Assembly (NCBI GenBank): GCA_021202555.1
Contig: JAJQCT010000010.1
Span: 62,001 to 126,000, forward strand
Reading direction: 5' to 3'
DNA length: 64,000 nt
DNA from: Clostridiales bacterium
GTDB taxonomy: Bacteria > Bacillota > Clostridia > Oscillospirales > CAG-272
Made by a program: the position numbers and the translations under genes. Under the pieces are notes generated by a model. That model had not been told where the DNA came from and ran no database searches. It saw only the letters and a program-made list of their open reading frames with translations. This document shows, piece by piece, positions 18,910 through 26,880 of this stretch (positions within the stretch are counted from its first letter, which is position 1; the number at the start of each line of letters is the position of its first letter).

Positions 18910-19569
18910 ATGAAAAAACTGATACTTATGCTTATTTGCCTTACGCTTTGCATCTGCGTTATTTCATGCGCGGACAGTGTGGACAGTGACACGGATGATA
19001 CGTTAAACGGCGAGTCCGACACGTCAGAAGACACCGAAACGACTGATGAGAGTATGGAGGAAAGTACCGCTGCTGCTGTCACTGAAGGGGACACAACATC
19101 CGAAGAAGCGGCTTCAAAAGATTATTCGGAATATGAAGCGGTCAAATACGATGGAATGGTTATAACTCGCAGCAACACCAAGTCTATCGCAAACGACAAT
19201 TACACTGTTGCAAAATCTGACGGGGCAGAATTTTCGCACAGTACATATACAACAATTGTTTCCTCCTATGAAGAATGGTCGGAGATAAGTTCAAGCGTCG
19301 GACTCGAATATGAGGAAAGCTTCTTCGACGAAAGCGCGCTTGTTATCATTGAGATTTTTGGCGCAAGCTCAACGGATATCGAAGGGATGACACACATTGT
19401 CATCAAAGATTCTTCGATTGTCCCCGTTGTGCAAATAAACGTAGTGAGAGGCGGCACCGATACGACTGACATAGTTTACTGGTATATCACCGCAGAGGTC
19501 GCGAAAGCGGACATAGAAGGGTACGAGCTCGGCGAGCTTGAAGTCGAGTGGAACATCACAGAGGAATAA
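18910..19569 (+). CDS. lipoprotein, paralogue of 40148-40759
   Basis: 219 aa. The signal peptide MKKLILMLICLTLCICVISC ends in a lipobox cysteine, so it should be an anchored lipoprotein. A Ser/Thr/Asp/Glu-rich linker follows, then a globular domain with EEWSEISSSVGLEYEESFF and a C-terminal AEVAKADIEGYELGE block shared with the 40148-40759 protein. No family recognised. The ATG at 18910 is chosen for its GGAGG site and signal peptide. An Lnt homologue in the window could finish its acylation. Confidence 0.8.
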   Translation: MKKLILMLICLTLCICVISCADSVDSDTDDTLNGESDTSEDTETTDESMEESTAAAVTEGDTTSEEAASKDYSEYEAVKYDGMVITRSNTKSIANDNYTVAKSDGAEFSHSTYTTIVSSYEEWSEISSSVGLEYEESFFDESALVIIEIFGASSTDIEGMTHIVIKDSSIVPVVQINVVRGGTDTTDIVYWYITAEVAKADIEGYELGELEVEWNITEE

Positions 19570-19699
19570 AGCACACTTTGACCCCAAAACGCAAACTGTT
19601 TATTTCCACAGCATAGCTGTGGAAATAAAAGTATGAAATATTCCGCTGCGCGGAATATTTCGCGTTATAGCTGCGAAATTTCGCGATTTAATATTGACA

Positions 19700-19743
19700 A
19701 ACTGTTGCCCCCAAACGCTGCGCGTTTGGGGGCAACAGTTTTT
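19700..19743 (+). terminator. strong terminator after the 18910 lipoprotein gene
   Basis: A 19-bp perfect stem (19700-19718 with 19722-19740), closed over the triloop TGC and followed by TTT. The A/T-flanked stem could work in both directions. Confidence 0.8.
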
Positions 19744-19810
19744 AATAGCCACGAAATTTCACACAATGCTGATTGACAAAGCGATTCTTGTGAGGTAAAA
19801 TATTCACGGT

Positions 19811-19892
19811 AAGACGTTGATAAACGGTCTGTGACCGTTTATCAAGTCTGTCAAATATTTGATTTGAATCACAGATTAAAATCAAATATTTG
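19811..19892 (+). repeat. shell-palindrome element without promoter
   Basis: AAGACG, hairpin TTGATAAACGGTC-TGT-GACCGTTTATCAA (19817-19845), GTCTGT, then a long hairpin with arms CAAATATTTGATTT (19852-19892). The second hairpin and the following GCGGCTTTGCGCTCGAT are the reverse complement of sequence at 39944-40004. It lies just downstream of the 19939-21669 gene. Confidence 0.75.
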
Positions 19893-19938
19893 CGGCTTTG
19901 CGCTCGATGCGGTACAGTGCTTTTATAATAGAGTGCAA

Positions 19939-21669
19939 TCACCATTCAATCGCGGAAACGGTATATACGCCGTCCTCATCGCTTTCGATATAGGTAACCG
20001 TGACGGTATCGCCGACCGAAAGCGTCATCTGGCGCACGGCGAGATTTATATTCGCGAGAAACAGTCCGTCCACGCCGTCAAGCTCGTAAATGAATACGGT
20101 ATCGCCCGACATTTCAACCGTATAAATCGCCGTGATTTTGCCCGTCGTCACCGTATATCCGGGCGTATTGTCCGTATCGCTCTTTTCGGCGCCGATTGCC
20201 TCAAGATAAAGCGAGCGCGCCTCGTCAAACGTCTCCGAGACGACGACCTTTGTGTAATCCACGATATTTGAAAGCGCGTAGCGCCTGATAAGCCCCGCGT
20301 TGTCCTTCAGCACCATGAAATACGTCGGCTCGCCGCCGATATTCACAACTGTCGGGAACGACGCCTCATATCCGAGATTCTGCACAACTCCCTCGGCTGC
20401 GCTCTGTGCGGATGATTCCTCCGCTCCCGCGCAGGCGTAATACGTTATTTCGCCCGTGCTCGGCGACATGAGCAGAAACCCTATATTCGATTCCGCACCG
20501 TTTGCGGGCGAAAGCCCTACATAAAACACAATTTCGCCGTCAGCCGTTATCGCCGTGTTGTAGCCCGAATATTCGTAGCTGTATTCGTCCTCGTAATAGT
20601 ACGAGGTGCGGTATACGCCCGTCTGCGAGAAGGCGTGATTGAACCATCCGTCAATATATTCGTAATGCCAGAACGCGGCGCTTGTGAGATATTCGAGGCT
20701 GTATGCGTGGTCTACCCACTCGGGAAGCGATTCGGGAGAATATTCGAGGGTTTCTCCCGTGCAGGCATCGGTGATAAGGAATGAAACCTCCGACATCGCG
20801 CCGAAAAGCCCAACCCCGGCAGTTTTGACGGACGTTATCCAGTACGGATTTCCGTCCTCGTCAATCTCAAAATAGCTGTCGCCTAAAATATATGTCGGAT
20901 AAAGAAAGCGCAAATGCCGCGTCAGGTCGTCGCCGAGATACGCGTCGGGCGAATATATTATCGGATTTTCCGTCGTCACGAGCGTCGCCTCCTGCGTCGA
21001 GGCATTCACAAGCACATATCCGGGAATCCCCTCGGAGGACGCGGAGCACCACTTGAAAAATCCCGAATACGCGACGGAAGAGATTCTGTAATACGTCCCG
21101 CCGTACTCGATTAAATTGTATTCGTCATCGACCTCGTACCACGAGGCGTTTCCTGTCGATGCGAGCGTCCTGTCGCCGACGCTTTCAGCCGTCTGCATAT
21201 CGACGACAGCAAGCGATGAAAGCGACTGCGCCTCGGAAATGTCATTTTCAAAATCTCCGTCTCCGACGCTTATCAGCTCAGAATACGACGACGCGTTGAA
21301 AAACGCCGAGGAGAAAATCCCGCCGAATATGAGAATTAAAATAACGGCGAGCATGGCGGCTCCGAGCGCCTTCAGTACATTTTTCCCACCTTTTGAAATC
21401 GTCCCCGACGCGCCCTCAAATGCGTCAAAGCCCGTCATCAGAAACTCATGCGCCCTGCGTGCGCCGTCTGACGCAAATGCGATTGATTCCGTCACCAAAA
21501 AGATTGCAAGCACAATCAGAATGTATATCCACATCCCGACCGAGTGGATATTAAGCGCGGGCAGCGTAAAATAATAAAGCGCCGCCGAGAGCAGAAGCGA
21601 TATTATCGCCGCTATAACTGCGGGAACGGCTCCCGTTCCCTTTTTCCTTTTTACATTCATGCTGTCCAT
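19939..21669 (-). CDS. large hypothetical membrane protein with extracytoplasmic domain
   Basis: 576 aa, not recognised. Three hydrophobic segments lie in the first about 125 residues (around 15-35, 44-64 and 100-122). A Tyr/Ser/Asp/Glu-rich domain of about 450 residues follows, presumably outside the cell, with repeated strand-like stretches such as GEPTYFMVLKDNAGLIRRYA. The C-terminal 60 residues (TVTTGKITAIYTVEMSGDTV, then LSVGDTVTVTYIE) look like a small beta-barrel or OB-like fold. The gene is single, with its own strong promoter at 21717-21745 and a 5' leader hairpin. Confidence 0.75.
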   Translation of the reverse strand: MDSMNVKRKKGTGAVPAVIAAIISLLLSAALYYFTLPALNIHSVGMWIYILIVLAIFLVTESIAFASDGARRAHEFLMTGFDAFEGASGTISKGGKNVLKALGAAMLAVILILIFGGIFSSAFFNASSYSELISVGDGDFENDISEAQSLSSLAVVDMQTAESVGDRTLASTGNASWYEVDDEYNLIEYGGTYYRISSVAYSGFFKWCSASSEGIPGYVLVNASTQEATLVTTENPIIYSPDAYLGDDLTRHLRFLYPTYILGDSYFEIDEDGNPYWITSVKTAGVGLFGAMSEVSFLITDACTGETLEYSPESLPEWVDHAYSLEYLTSAAFWHYEYIDGWFNHAFSQTGVYRTSYYYEDEYSYEYSGYNTAITADGEIVFYVGLSPANGAESNIGFLLMSPSTGEITYYACAGAEESSAQSAAEGVVQNLGYEASFPTVVNIGGEPTYFMVLKDNAGLIRRYALSNIVDYTKVVVSETFDEARSLYLEAIGAEKSDTDNTPGYTVTTGKITAIYTVEMSGDTVFIYELDGVDGLFLANINLAVRQMTLSVGDTVTVTYIESDEDGVYTVSAIEW

Positions 21670-21716
21670 GTTGTTTTACCTTTCCTTTCCGCCGAACCTT
21701 TCGTTCGGTCTAAACG

Positions 21717-21745
21717 ATTATATCACACGTTCGCGTGATTGTCAA
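21717..21745 (-). promoter_or_regulatory. promoter with palindromic spacer
   Basis: Minus strand: TTGACA, 17-bp spacer, TATAAT. The spacer contains TCACGCG-AA-CGTGTGA, an inverted repeat with one mismatch, in the position of a repressor operator. Just downstream the leader has the hairpin CCGAAC-GAAAG-GTTCGG. Confidence 0.8.
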
Positions 21746-21849
21746 GTAAAAAACGAGAAAAATTTTCGGAAATCGCAGATTTTTTGAAAAATCACGGTCA
21801 TGTGCCGTTTTTTGCGGCTCCGTACATCATATGAAAGCGAGGAATATTT

Positions 21850-23097
21850 ATGAACCCGTCAGAACTCATAGCCGAAGCAGAGGCAAAGCTCGCCCCCGTA
21901 TTTGAAAAAATGAACGAAATATCAAAGGCGCGCACGGCGGATGTCATCGACGCCTTCAGGCGCGCAAAAATGACGGAGGCGTGCCTTTATCCCTCGACGG
22001 GATACGGCTACGACGACAAGGGACGAGAGGCGCTCGACCGCGTTTACGCCGAGGTTTTCGGCTGTGAGGCGGCGATTGTGCGCCACGGAATCGCTAACGG
22101 CACGCACGCCCTGACAATAGGGCTTTTCGCGCTGCTGCGACCGGGAGACACTATGCTCTCCGTCACGGGGAGCGTTTACGACACGCTCGAGGAGACGATT
22201 GGCAAAAGCGGCAAGGCGGGACGCGGCTCACTTCGCGATTTCGGAATCGGATACGAGGAAATACCGCTCACACCGGACGGCACGGTCGATATACCCGCCA
22301 TGCGCGAGCGGCTTTTACAAAACAAATCGATTCGCGTCGTCTACGCGCAGAGAAGCCGCGGATACGGCGAGCGCCGCGCGCTCTCTGTCGGCGAGCTTGA
22401 CGAAATCGGACGCGCCGTGCGCGAATTTGAGGGCGTATATTTTGTCGTAGACAACTGCTACGGTGAATTTACGGAGGCGCGCGAGCCTCGGGCTGATCTC
22501 ATCATAGGCTCGCTCATCAAAAATCCCGGGGGCGGTCTTGCAAAATCGGGCGGCTATCTCGCGGGGACAAAAAAGGCTGTCGAGCTTGCGTCGTACAGAA
22601 TAACTACGCCGGGGCTCGGCGGCGAGGTTGGAGCGACGCTCGGTCAGAACAGGGACATGATACAGGGATTTTTCATGGCGCCGCATACGGTTCTTCAGGC
22701 AAAAATGACATCCGCTCTCGCAGCATACGTCTTTGAGGCGATGGGATTTGAGGTATCGCCCCGCTGGGACGAGGAGCGTCCCGATATAATCGAGACGATA
22801 CGTCTCGGCTCGCCCGAGGCGCTCTGCGCCTTCTGCCGCGGGATTCAGCACGGCTCGCCTATTGATTCGTTTGTGACGCCCGAACCGTGGGATATGCCGG
22901 GCTACGGCGACAAGGTTATAATGGCTGCGGGGACGTTTGTCTCGGGCGCGTCGATTGAGCTGTCGGCTGACGGACCCCTCCGCCCGCCGTATATCGCTTA
23001 TATGCAGGGCGCGCTCACATACGAGTCGGGACGATACGGGATTTTATGCGCAGCGAGGGAAATAGAGCAAAGCCTTGCCGCCGGCGGGGGAAAATGA
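21850..23097 (+). CDS. PLP-dependent lyase of the methionine gamma-lyase-like (YnbB, 'aluminium resistance') family
   Basis: 415 aa, fold-type I PLP enzyme of the family annotated as methionine gamma-lyase family or aluminium resistance protein. Seen: STGYGYDDKGREALDRVYAE near the start, GIANGTHAL, the Asp of FVVDNCYGEF for the PLP ring, and the probable Schiff-base lysine in GSLIKNPGGGLAKSGG. The C-terminal RPPYIAYMQGALTYESGR block is typical. The substrate is not established. It is followed by the PFK gene, which has its own promoter. Confidence 0.88.
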   Translation: MNPSELIAEAEAKLAPVFEKMNEISKARTADVIDAFRRAKMTEACLYPSTGYGYDDKGREALDRVYAEVFGCEAAIVRHGIANGTHALTIGLFALLRPGDTMLSVTGSVYDTLEETIGKSGKAGRGSLRDFGIGYEEIPLTPDGTVDIPAMRERLLQNKSIRVVYAQRSRGYGERRALSVGELDEIGRAVREFEGVYFVVDNCYGEFTEAREPRADLIIGSLIKNPGGGLAKSGGYLAGTKKAVELASYRITTPGLGGEVGATLGQNRDMIQGFFMAPHTVLQAKMTSALAAYVFEAMGFEVSPRWDEERPDIIETIRLGSPEALCAFCRGIQHGSPIDSFVTPEPWDMPGYGDKVIMAAGTFVSGASIELSADGPLRPPYIAYMQGALTYESGRYGILCAAREIEQSLAAGGGK

Positions 23098-23131
23098 CGC
23101 CTTGCCGCCGAAAAAATTTACTTTTTATATG

Positions 23132-23160
23132 TTGCATATCGGCGCGAAATGTGGTATTAT
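23132..23160 (+). promoter_or_regulatory. promoter of the phosphofructokinase gene
   Basis: TTGCAT, 17-bp spacer, TATTAT preceded by TGG (extended -10). It lies 35 bp downstream of the preceding stop. The ribosome site is AAGGAG, 8-9 nt before the ATG at 23205. Confidence 0.75.
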
Positions 23161-23204
23161 ACGTGGTTGAAAGCAAATTTTACGTTTCAAGGAGATTTAT
23201 CATT

Positions 23205-24455
23205 ATGTCAGCACTTAAAGGCGCGTGTATAATCGGACAGTCGGGCGGACCCACATCCGTTATAAACGCAAGCGCTTACGGCGCAATCATTACGGCTCTC
23301 GAGGATGAGAACATCACGAACGTGTACGGCGCGTGCAACGGAATCAGGGGAGTTCTGGATGACAAGCTCATCGACCTTTCAAAGGAGGACAGGAACGAGC
23401 TTGCAAGGCTCAAATACACGCCCTCGTCAGCTCTCGGCTCATGCCGCTACAAATTAAAGGACCCGGCAGTCGATGATTCCGACTACCGCCGCATTCTTGA
23501 GATATTCAAAAAGCATGACGTCCGCTACTTTTTCTATAACGGCGGCAACGACAGCATGGACACCTGCAACAAAATCAGCAAATACTGCCTCTCGCACGGG
23601 TACGAGTGCCGCGTCATGGGAATCCCCAAGACGATTGACAACGACCTCGCGGGGACGGATCACTGCCCCGGCTTCCCGTCGGCGGCAAAGTACATCGCCA
23701 CATCCGTAATGGAGGTTTACTGCGACGCGAGGGTATACGACACGGGAATGGTCACGATAATCGAGATTATGGGACGCAACGCGGGCTGGCTCGCAGCGTC
23801 GTCTGCGCTCGCAGGCTACAAGGGCTGCGGCGCCGACCTCATTTATCTTCCCGAGGTTGATTTCGACCTTGACGAATTTCTCGCGAAGGTCGTAAAGCTC
23901 TATAACGAAAACGGCAAGGTAATCGTCTGTGTTTCCGAGGGAATCCACGACAAAAACGGAAAGTACATTTCCGAATACGGCTCCGATCTCGCGTCACAGC
24001 TTGACAGCTTCGGTCACGCGCAGATGGGCGGTCTTGCGTCGTATCTCGCGGGCGTAGTAAAGGAAAAGACGGGCGCGAAGGTGCGCGGAATCGAGCTTTC
24101 GCTGCTTCAGCGCTGCGCCGCTCACTGCGCGTCGGGAACCGACATTGAGGAAAGCTTCACGTCGGGTGCGGAGGCTGTAAAATGCGCTGTCGCTGGCGAA
24201 ACTGACAAGATGGTCGGCTTTGAGCGCTCATACGACAAGGACGGCAATTACGTCTGCACCACGAAGCTTTTTAATCTCTCCGAGGTTGCGAACGCGGAAA
24301 AGAAGGTGCCGCTTGAATGGATTAACGAGACGCACGACGGCTTGACAAAGGATTTCATCGATTATTGTCTGCCGCTTGTCGCGGGTGAAACAAAAATGGA
24401 AAAAGAGGACGGTCTTCCGAGATTCGCAAGACTGAAAAAAGAGCTTGTAAAATAA
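23205..24455 (+). CDS. pfp: 6-phosphofructokinase, probably pyrophosphate-dependent
   Basis: Glycolytic phosphorylation of fructose 6-phosphate in the cytosol. 416 aa, starting MSALKGACIIGQSGGPTSVI. The donor-site motif reads GGNDS rather than the GGDGS of ATP enzymes, and the catalytic loop is PKTIDNDL rather than PGTIDND; both point to PPi use. IEIMGRNAGWLAA is conserved. Asn rather than Asp in GGND is a variation on the usual PPi-type GGDD. The ATG at 23205 is chosen for its ribosome site; the longer frame overlaps the previous gene. Confidence 0.87.
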   Translation: MSALKGACIIGQSGGPTSVINASAYGAIITALEDENITNVYGACNGIRGVLDDKLIDLSKEDRNELARLKYTPSSALGSCRYKLKDPAVDDSDYRRILEIFKKHDVRYFFYNGGNDSMDTCNKISKYCLSHGYECRVMGIPKTIDNDLAGTDHCPGFPSAAKYIATSVMEVYCDARVYDTGMVTIIEIMGRNAGWLAASSALAGYKGCGADLIYLPEVDFDLDEFLAKVVKLYNENGKVIVCVSEGIHDKNGKYISEYGSDLASQLDSFGHAQMGGLASYLAGVVKEKTGAKVRGIELSLLQRCAAHCASGTDIEESFTSGAEAVKCAVAGETDKMVGFERSYDKDGNYVCTTKLFNLSEVANAEKKVPLEWINETHDGLTKDFIDYCLPLVAGETKMEKEDGLPRFARLKKELVK

Positions 24456-24476
24456 AAAAGCCTGTAAAGCAAAGAC

Positions 24477-24526
24477 ATCCGGCAGTCAACCCTTGATTGA
24501 CTGCCGGATTCTGTATCTTCTCTTTA
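24477..24526 (+). terminator. terminator after pfp
   Basis: Perfect 13-bp stem ATCCGGCAGTCAA / TTGACTGCCGGAT with a 7-nt loop, followed by a T-rich run (TTCTGTATCTTCTCTTT). Confidence 0.7.
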
Positions 24527-24603
24527 ATACACCGAAATTTTGTCAAGCGGAGCGGATGCCGTAATATATTCGCCGGCGCTATAAACTTTAAAGCCCGCCT
24601 CTT

Positions 24604-24958
24604 ACTACACCCAGAGCGCTTCACGCGAGTATTCGCCTATGGCGAATACTCGTTACATTAAACATCACGTCACAGACGTGATGTTTAACTGTTTCTCACC
24701 CAGAGCAGCATCCGCGAGAATGCACCTATGGTGCATTCTCGATACATTATAAACCCGTGCCTTATTTTACACAAAGCGCAATCCGCGAGAATGCACCTAC
24801 GGTGCATTCTCGAAACATTAAAACCCGCTCCATACTACACCCAGAGCGCATCCGCGAGTATTCGCCTATGGCGAATACTCGTTACATTAAAACTCGCTCC
24901 ATACTACACCCAGAACAACTCACGCGAGAATGCACCTATGGTGCATTCTCGAAACATT
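24604..24958. repeat. tandem array of five ~70-bp palindrome units
   Basis: Five units, each with CACCCAGAGC-type lead sequence, CGCGAG-palindrome-CTCG, ACATTAAAA and CTCCATACTACAC. Palindromes start at 24626, 24715, 24786, 24855 and 24925. Units 1 and 4 carry GAGTATTCGCC arms; units 2, 3 and 5 carry GAGAATGCACC arms. Loops are TAT or TAC. An extra hairpin (24661-24686, loop ACA) sits between units 1 and 2. There is no coding potential and no CRISPR-like spacer pattern. Confidence 0.85.
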
Positions 24959-24985
24959 AAAAAACTCGGCTACGCCGAGTTTTTT
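24959..24985 (-). terminator. terminator of tRNA-Arg
   Basis: AAAAAACTCGGC-GTA-GCCGAGTTTTTT on the minus strand, a symmetric A/T-flanked stem 10 bp after the tRNA 3' end. Confidence 0.85.
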
Positions 24986-24995
24986 AACTGTTTAA

Positions 24996-25068
24996 CGTCC
25001 CTGAGAGGAATCGAACCTCCGACCTACCGCTTAGGAGGCGGTCGCTCTATCCCCTGAGCTACAGAGAC
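24996..25068 (-). tRNA. tRNA-Arg (anticodon CCT)
   Basis: 73 nt cloverleaf on the minus strand: acceptor GTCTCTG / CAGGGAC, D arm GCTC...GAGC, anticodon stem ACCGC/GCGGT with loop CTCCTAA (anticodon CCT), and T arm GGAGG-TTCGATT-CCTCT. Discriminator G. CCA is not encoded. It reads the rare AGG codon. Confidence 0.96.
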
Positions 25069-25114
25069 ATGACAAACTCTCGGGAATTGCGCATCCCCGC
25101 GCCTGCCGTATGAT

Positions 25115-25143
25115 ATTCTACCACATCCAAAGCGAAAAATCAA
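25115..25143 (-). promoter_or_regulatory. promoter of tRNA-Arg
   Basis: Minus strand: TTGATT, 17-bp spacer, TAGAAT with an upstream TGG. It lies about 46 bp before the tRNA 5' end. Confidence 0.75.
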
Positions 25144-25181
25144 GCCCCGAACGATAACTTTTGACGCATTTCTTTGAATTT

Positions 25182-25244
25182 TCGCCTCTCGGCACAAAAA
25201 ATTGTTTTTTTGTGTCTTGTATTTTCAAAAAAATATGCTACAAT
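25182..25244 (+). promoter_or_regulatory. promoter and possible operator of nrdR
   Basis: TTGTAT (25217-25222), 16-bp spacer, TACAAT (25239-25244). Just upstream, around 25193-25216, an imperfect A/T-rich inverted repeat CACAAAAAATTG / TTTTTTTGTG could be a regulator site. It does not clearly match a canonical NrdR box. Confidence 0.6.
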
Positions 25245-25323
25245 ATAAAGCGTATGCGGCAAGTTTGCCCTTTTTGGTGTTTTTACCGCATATAATTCTT
25301 TATTTCGGGGGAGTGCAGAAATT

Positions 25324-25776
25324 ATGAAATGCCCTGTTTGCGGATACGGTGAGAGCCGTGTCGTCGATTCAAGACCGTCGTCGGACGGAACAAGTATAAG
25401 GCGCAGACGCGAATGCCTTTCGTGCCGCCGCCGCTTTACAACGTATGAGATGGTTGACGTCGTTCATCCCGTCGTGATAAAGCGCGACGGTACGCGCGAG
25501 CTTTTCGATAAAAACAAGCTGCTTGTCGGACTGATTAAAGCTTGCGAAAAGCGTCCCATCAAGGCGGAGGTAATCGCGAACGACATCGAAGCGTCACTCG
25601 CAGGGTCGCTCAGCCGTGAAATCCAGTCCTCGGAGCTTGGCGAAATGGTGCTTGTGCGCTTAAAGCGCCTCGACCCCGTGGCATACGTGCGCTTCGCGTC
25701 AGTTTACCGCGAATTCAACGATGTCGAGACGTTCATCGAGGAAATCCGAAAGCTTCAGTCGGAGACAGATGGGTAA
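25324..25776 (+). CDS. nrdR: transcriptional regulator NrdR
   Basis: Zn-ribbon plus ATP-cone repressor of ribonucleotide reductase genes. 150 aa: MKCPVCGYGESRVVDSRPSS, CLSCRRRFTTYE for the zinc ribbon, then the ATP-cone VIKRDGTRELFDKNKLLVGL. Complete. Its stop lies inside the start of the next gene (8-nt overlap), so the two are co-transcribed. Confidence 0.97.
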   Translation: MKCPVCGYGESRVVDSRPSSDGTSIRRRRECLSCRRRFTTYEMVDVVHPVVIKRDGTRELFDKNKLLVGLIKACEKRPIKAEVIANDIEASLAGSLSREIQSSELGEMVLVRLKRLDPVAYVRFASVYREFNDVETFIEEIRKLQSETDG

Positions 25777-26806
25777 TAAATCCTATCCGAAGCGCAGAAG
25801 CAGACGCAGAAAAAACGAATTTCTTCGCTTTTTTGTGCTTCCGCTTGTGGTTATGCTGCTGATTTTCACGGTGGCTGTCTGCTTCGTTCTCGGCGTCTTT
25901 GATGGCGGAGATGAAACCGATGCGGAATCCGATTCGCCAACCGAAACGGATGAGGTGACGGATGCGCCGACTGACACCGAGAGCGAGGCTGCCGCAACCG
26001 AAACAACGGAGGCAGCAGCAGACGACACAACCGAGGATTCGACCGATACGGTTGATTTCGATACGCTTTACGGCGCGCTTTGCGAGGCAATTGACGCCCT
26101 CGGGCGCGAGGTTGGAATTTGCGCATACGATTTGTCGTCGGGCTACAGCTTTTCATATAATTCAGACTATGAAATCTGGTGCGCAAGCTCGATAAAGGCG
26201 GCGTATGTATACTATGTCTGTCGCCTTGTCGATTCGGGCGAGGCATCGCTTTCGGACGTTCTGACATATACGTCAAGCGATACCGTTTACGGTGACGGAT
26301 TAATCGCCGCGCGCGGCATCGGGTCAGACTTTACGCTTGAAGAGGTGATACATTATACAGTCAATATCTCCGACAACGAGGGGTATTATATGCTCGTCAG
26401 ATATTACGGGCGGTCGGATTTTGACAGCCTTATGGCATCTCTCGGCTGCGATTCGCTCAAAATATCGTCGAGCAGATACCCGGACATCACGGCGGAGGAT
26501 CTTTGTAAAATCTGGCGCGAGATTTACGCTTATTCTGACGAAACGGAGACGGGCGCATGGCTTTACAGCGAATTTCTGTCCGTTTCGTATATGCGCTTCA
26601 TTTCCGACGCGACGGGATATGAAACGGCGAACAAGGACGGCTGGGCATCGCCCTCCTGCAACGCGGCGGGAGTTGTTTACGGAAAGAACAGCACGTATGT
26701 GCTTGTCGTCCTCTCCGAGGGCAGTTACTGGACGATAGATCTGGACAGCTTTGACGCTATAATTTGCGCTGTTGACGCGATTATGGAAGCAGGGGAAGGG
26801 GAGTGA
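25769..26806 (+). CDS. membrane-anchored serine hydrolase, class A beta-lactamase fold
   Basis: 345 aa. A very basic N-terminus (PKRRSRRRKNEF) and one membrane helix (about 20-43) precede an acidic Thr/Glu/Asp linker (46-92) and an extracytoplasmic domain with the penicillin-recognising motifs: SSIK (Ser140 ... Lys143), SDN (201-203) and a KDG-W box replacing KTG. It may be a peptidoglycan-acting or beta-lactamase-like enzyme; the activity is not known. The start at 25769 is chosen because GGAG precedes it, and the longer frame only reads through nrdR. Confidence 0.82.
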   Translation: MGNKSYPKRRSRRRKNEFLRFFVLPLVVMLLIFTVAVCFVLGVFDGGDETDAESDSPTETDEVTDAPTDTESEAAATETTEAAADDTTEDSTDTVDFDTLYGALCEAIDALGREVGICAYDLSSGYSFSYNSDYEIWCASSIKAAYVYYVCRLVDSGEASLSDVLTYTSSDTVYGDGLIAARGIGSDFTLEEVIHYTVNISDNEGYYMLVRYYGRSDFDSLMASLGCDSLKISSSRYPDITAEDLCKIWREIYAYSDETETGAWLYSEFLSVSYMRFISDATGYETANKDGWASPSCNAAGVVYGKNSTYVLVVLSEGSYWTIDLDSFDAIICAVDAIMEAGEGE

Positions 26807-26816
26807 AGTCAAATAT

Positions 26817-26856
26817 AAAATCACCCGAAAGCATGAAAAGCCTTTGGGTGATTTTT
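26817..26856. terminator. bidirectional terminator between convergent genes
   Basis: AAAATCACCC(G)AAAG ... CTTTGGGTGATTTT with flanking A and T runs, between the serine hydrolase (plus) and the CmpB-type gene (minus). Confidence 0.8.
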
Positions 26857-26880
26857 CTTTGCTGCGTGTAGACATCGATT

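Larger units (their letters stand above)
19570..19938. other. intergenic region rich in hairpins
   Basis: No gene is supported. It holds three palindromes after the lipoprotein gene (19611-19638 with loop ATA; 19646-19672 with loop TGC; the terminator at 19700-19743) and a shell-palindrome unit (19811-19892). A TATAAT at 19925-19930 lacks a good -35. Confidence 0.6.

Noticed and set aside
24604..24958. Possible CRISPR array (regular 70-bp spacing of near-identical palindromes)
   Set aside because: The regions between palindromes are themselves repeated rather than unique spacers, unit length is too long, and no cas gene is present.
24728..25057. Open frame of 109 codons over the palindrome array
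   Set aside because: It is a translation of the tandem repeats and runs into the antisense of tRNA-Arg; no ribosome site or family.
25182..25216. Canonical NrdR box upstream of nrdR
   Set aside because: The inverted repeat is A/T-only in its core and does not show the expected ACACWATATWTTGTGT-like pattern; kept only as a possible operator.
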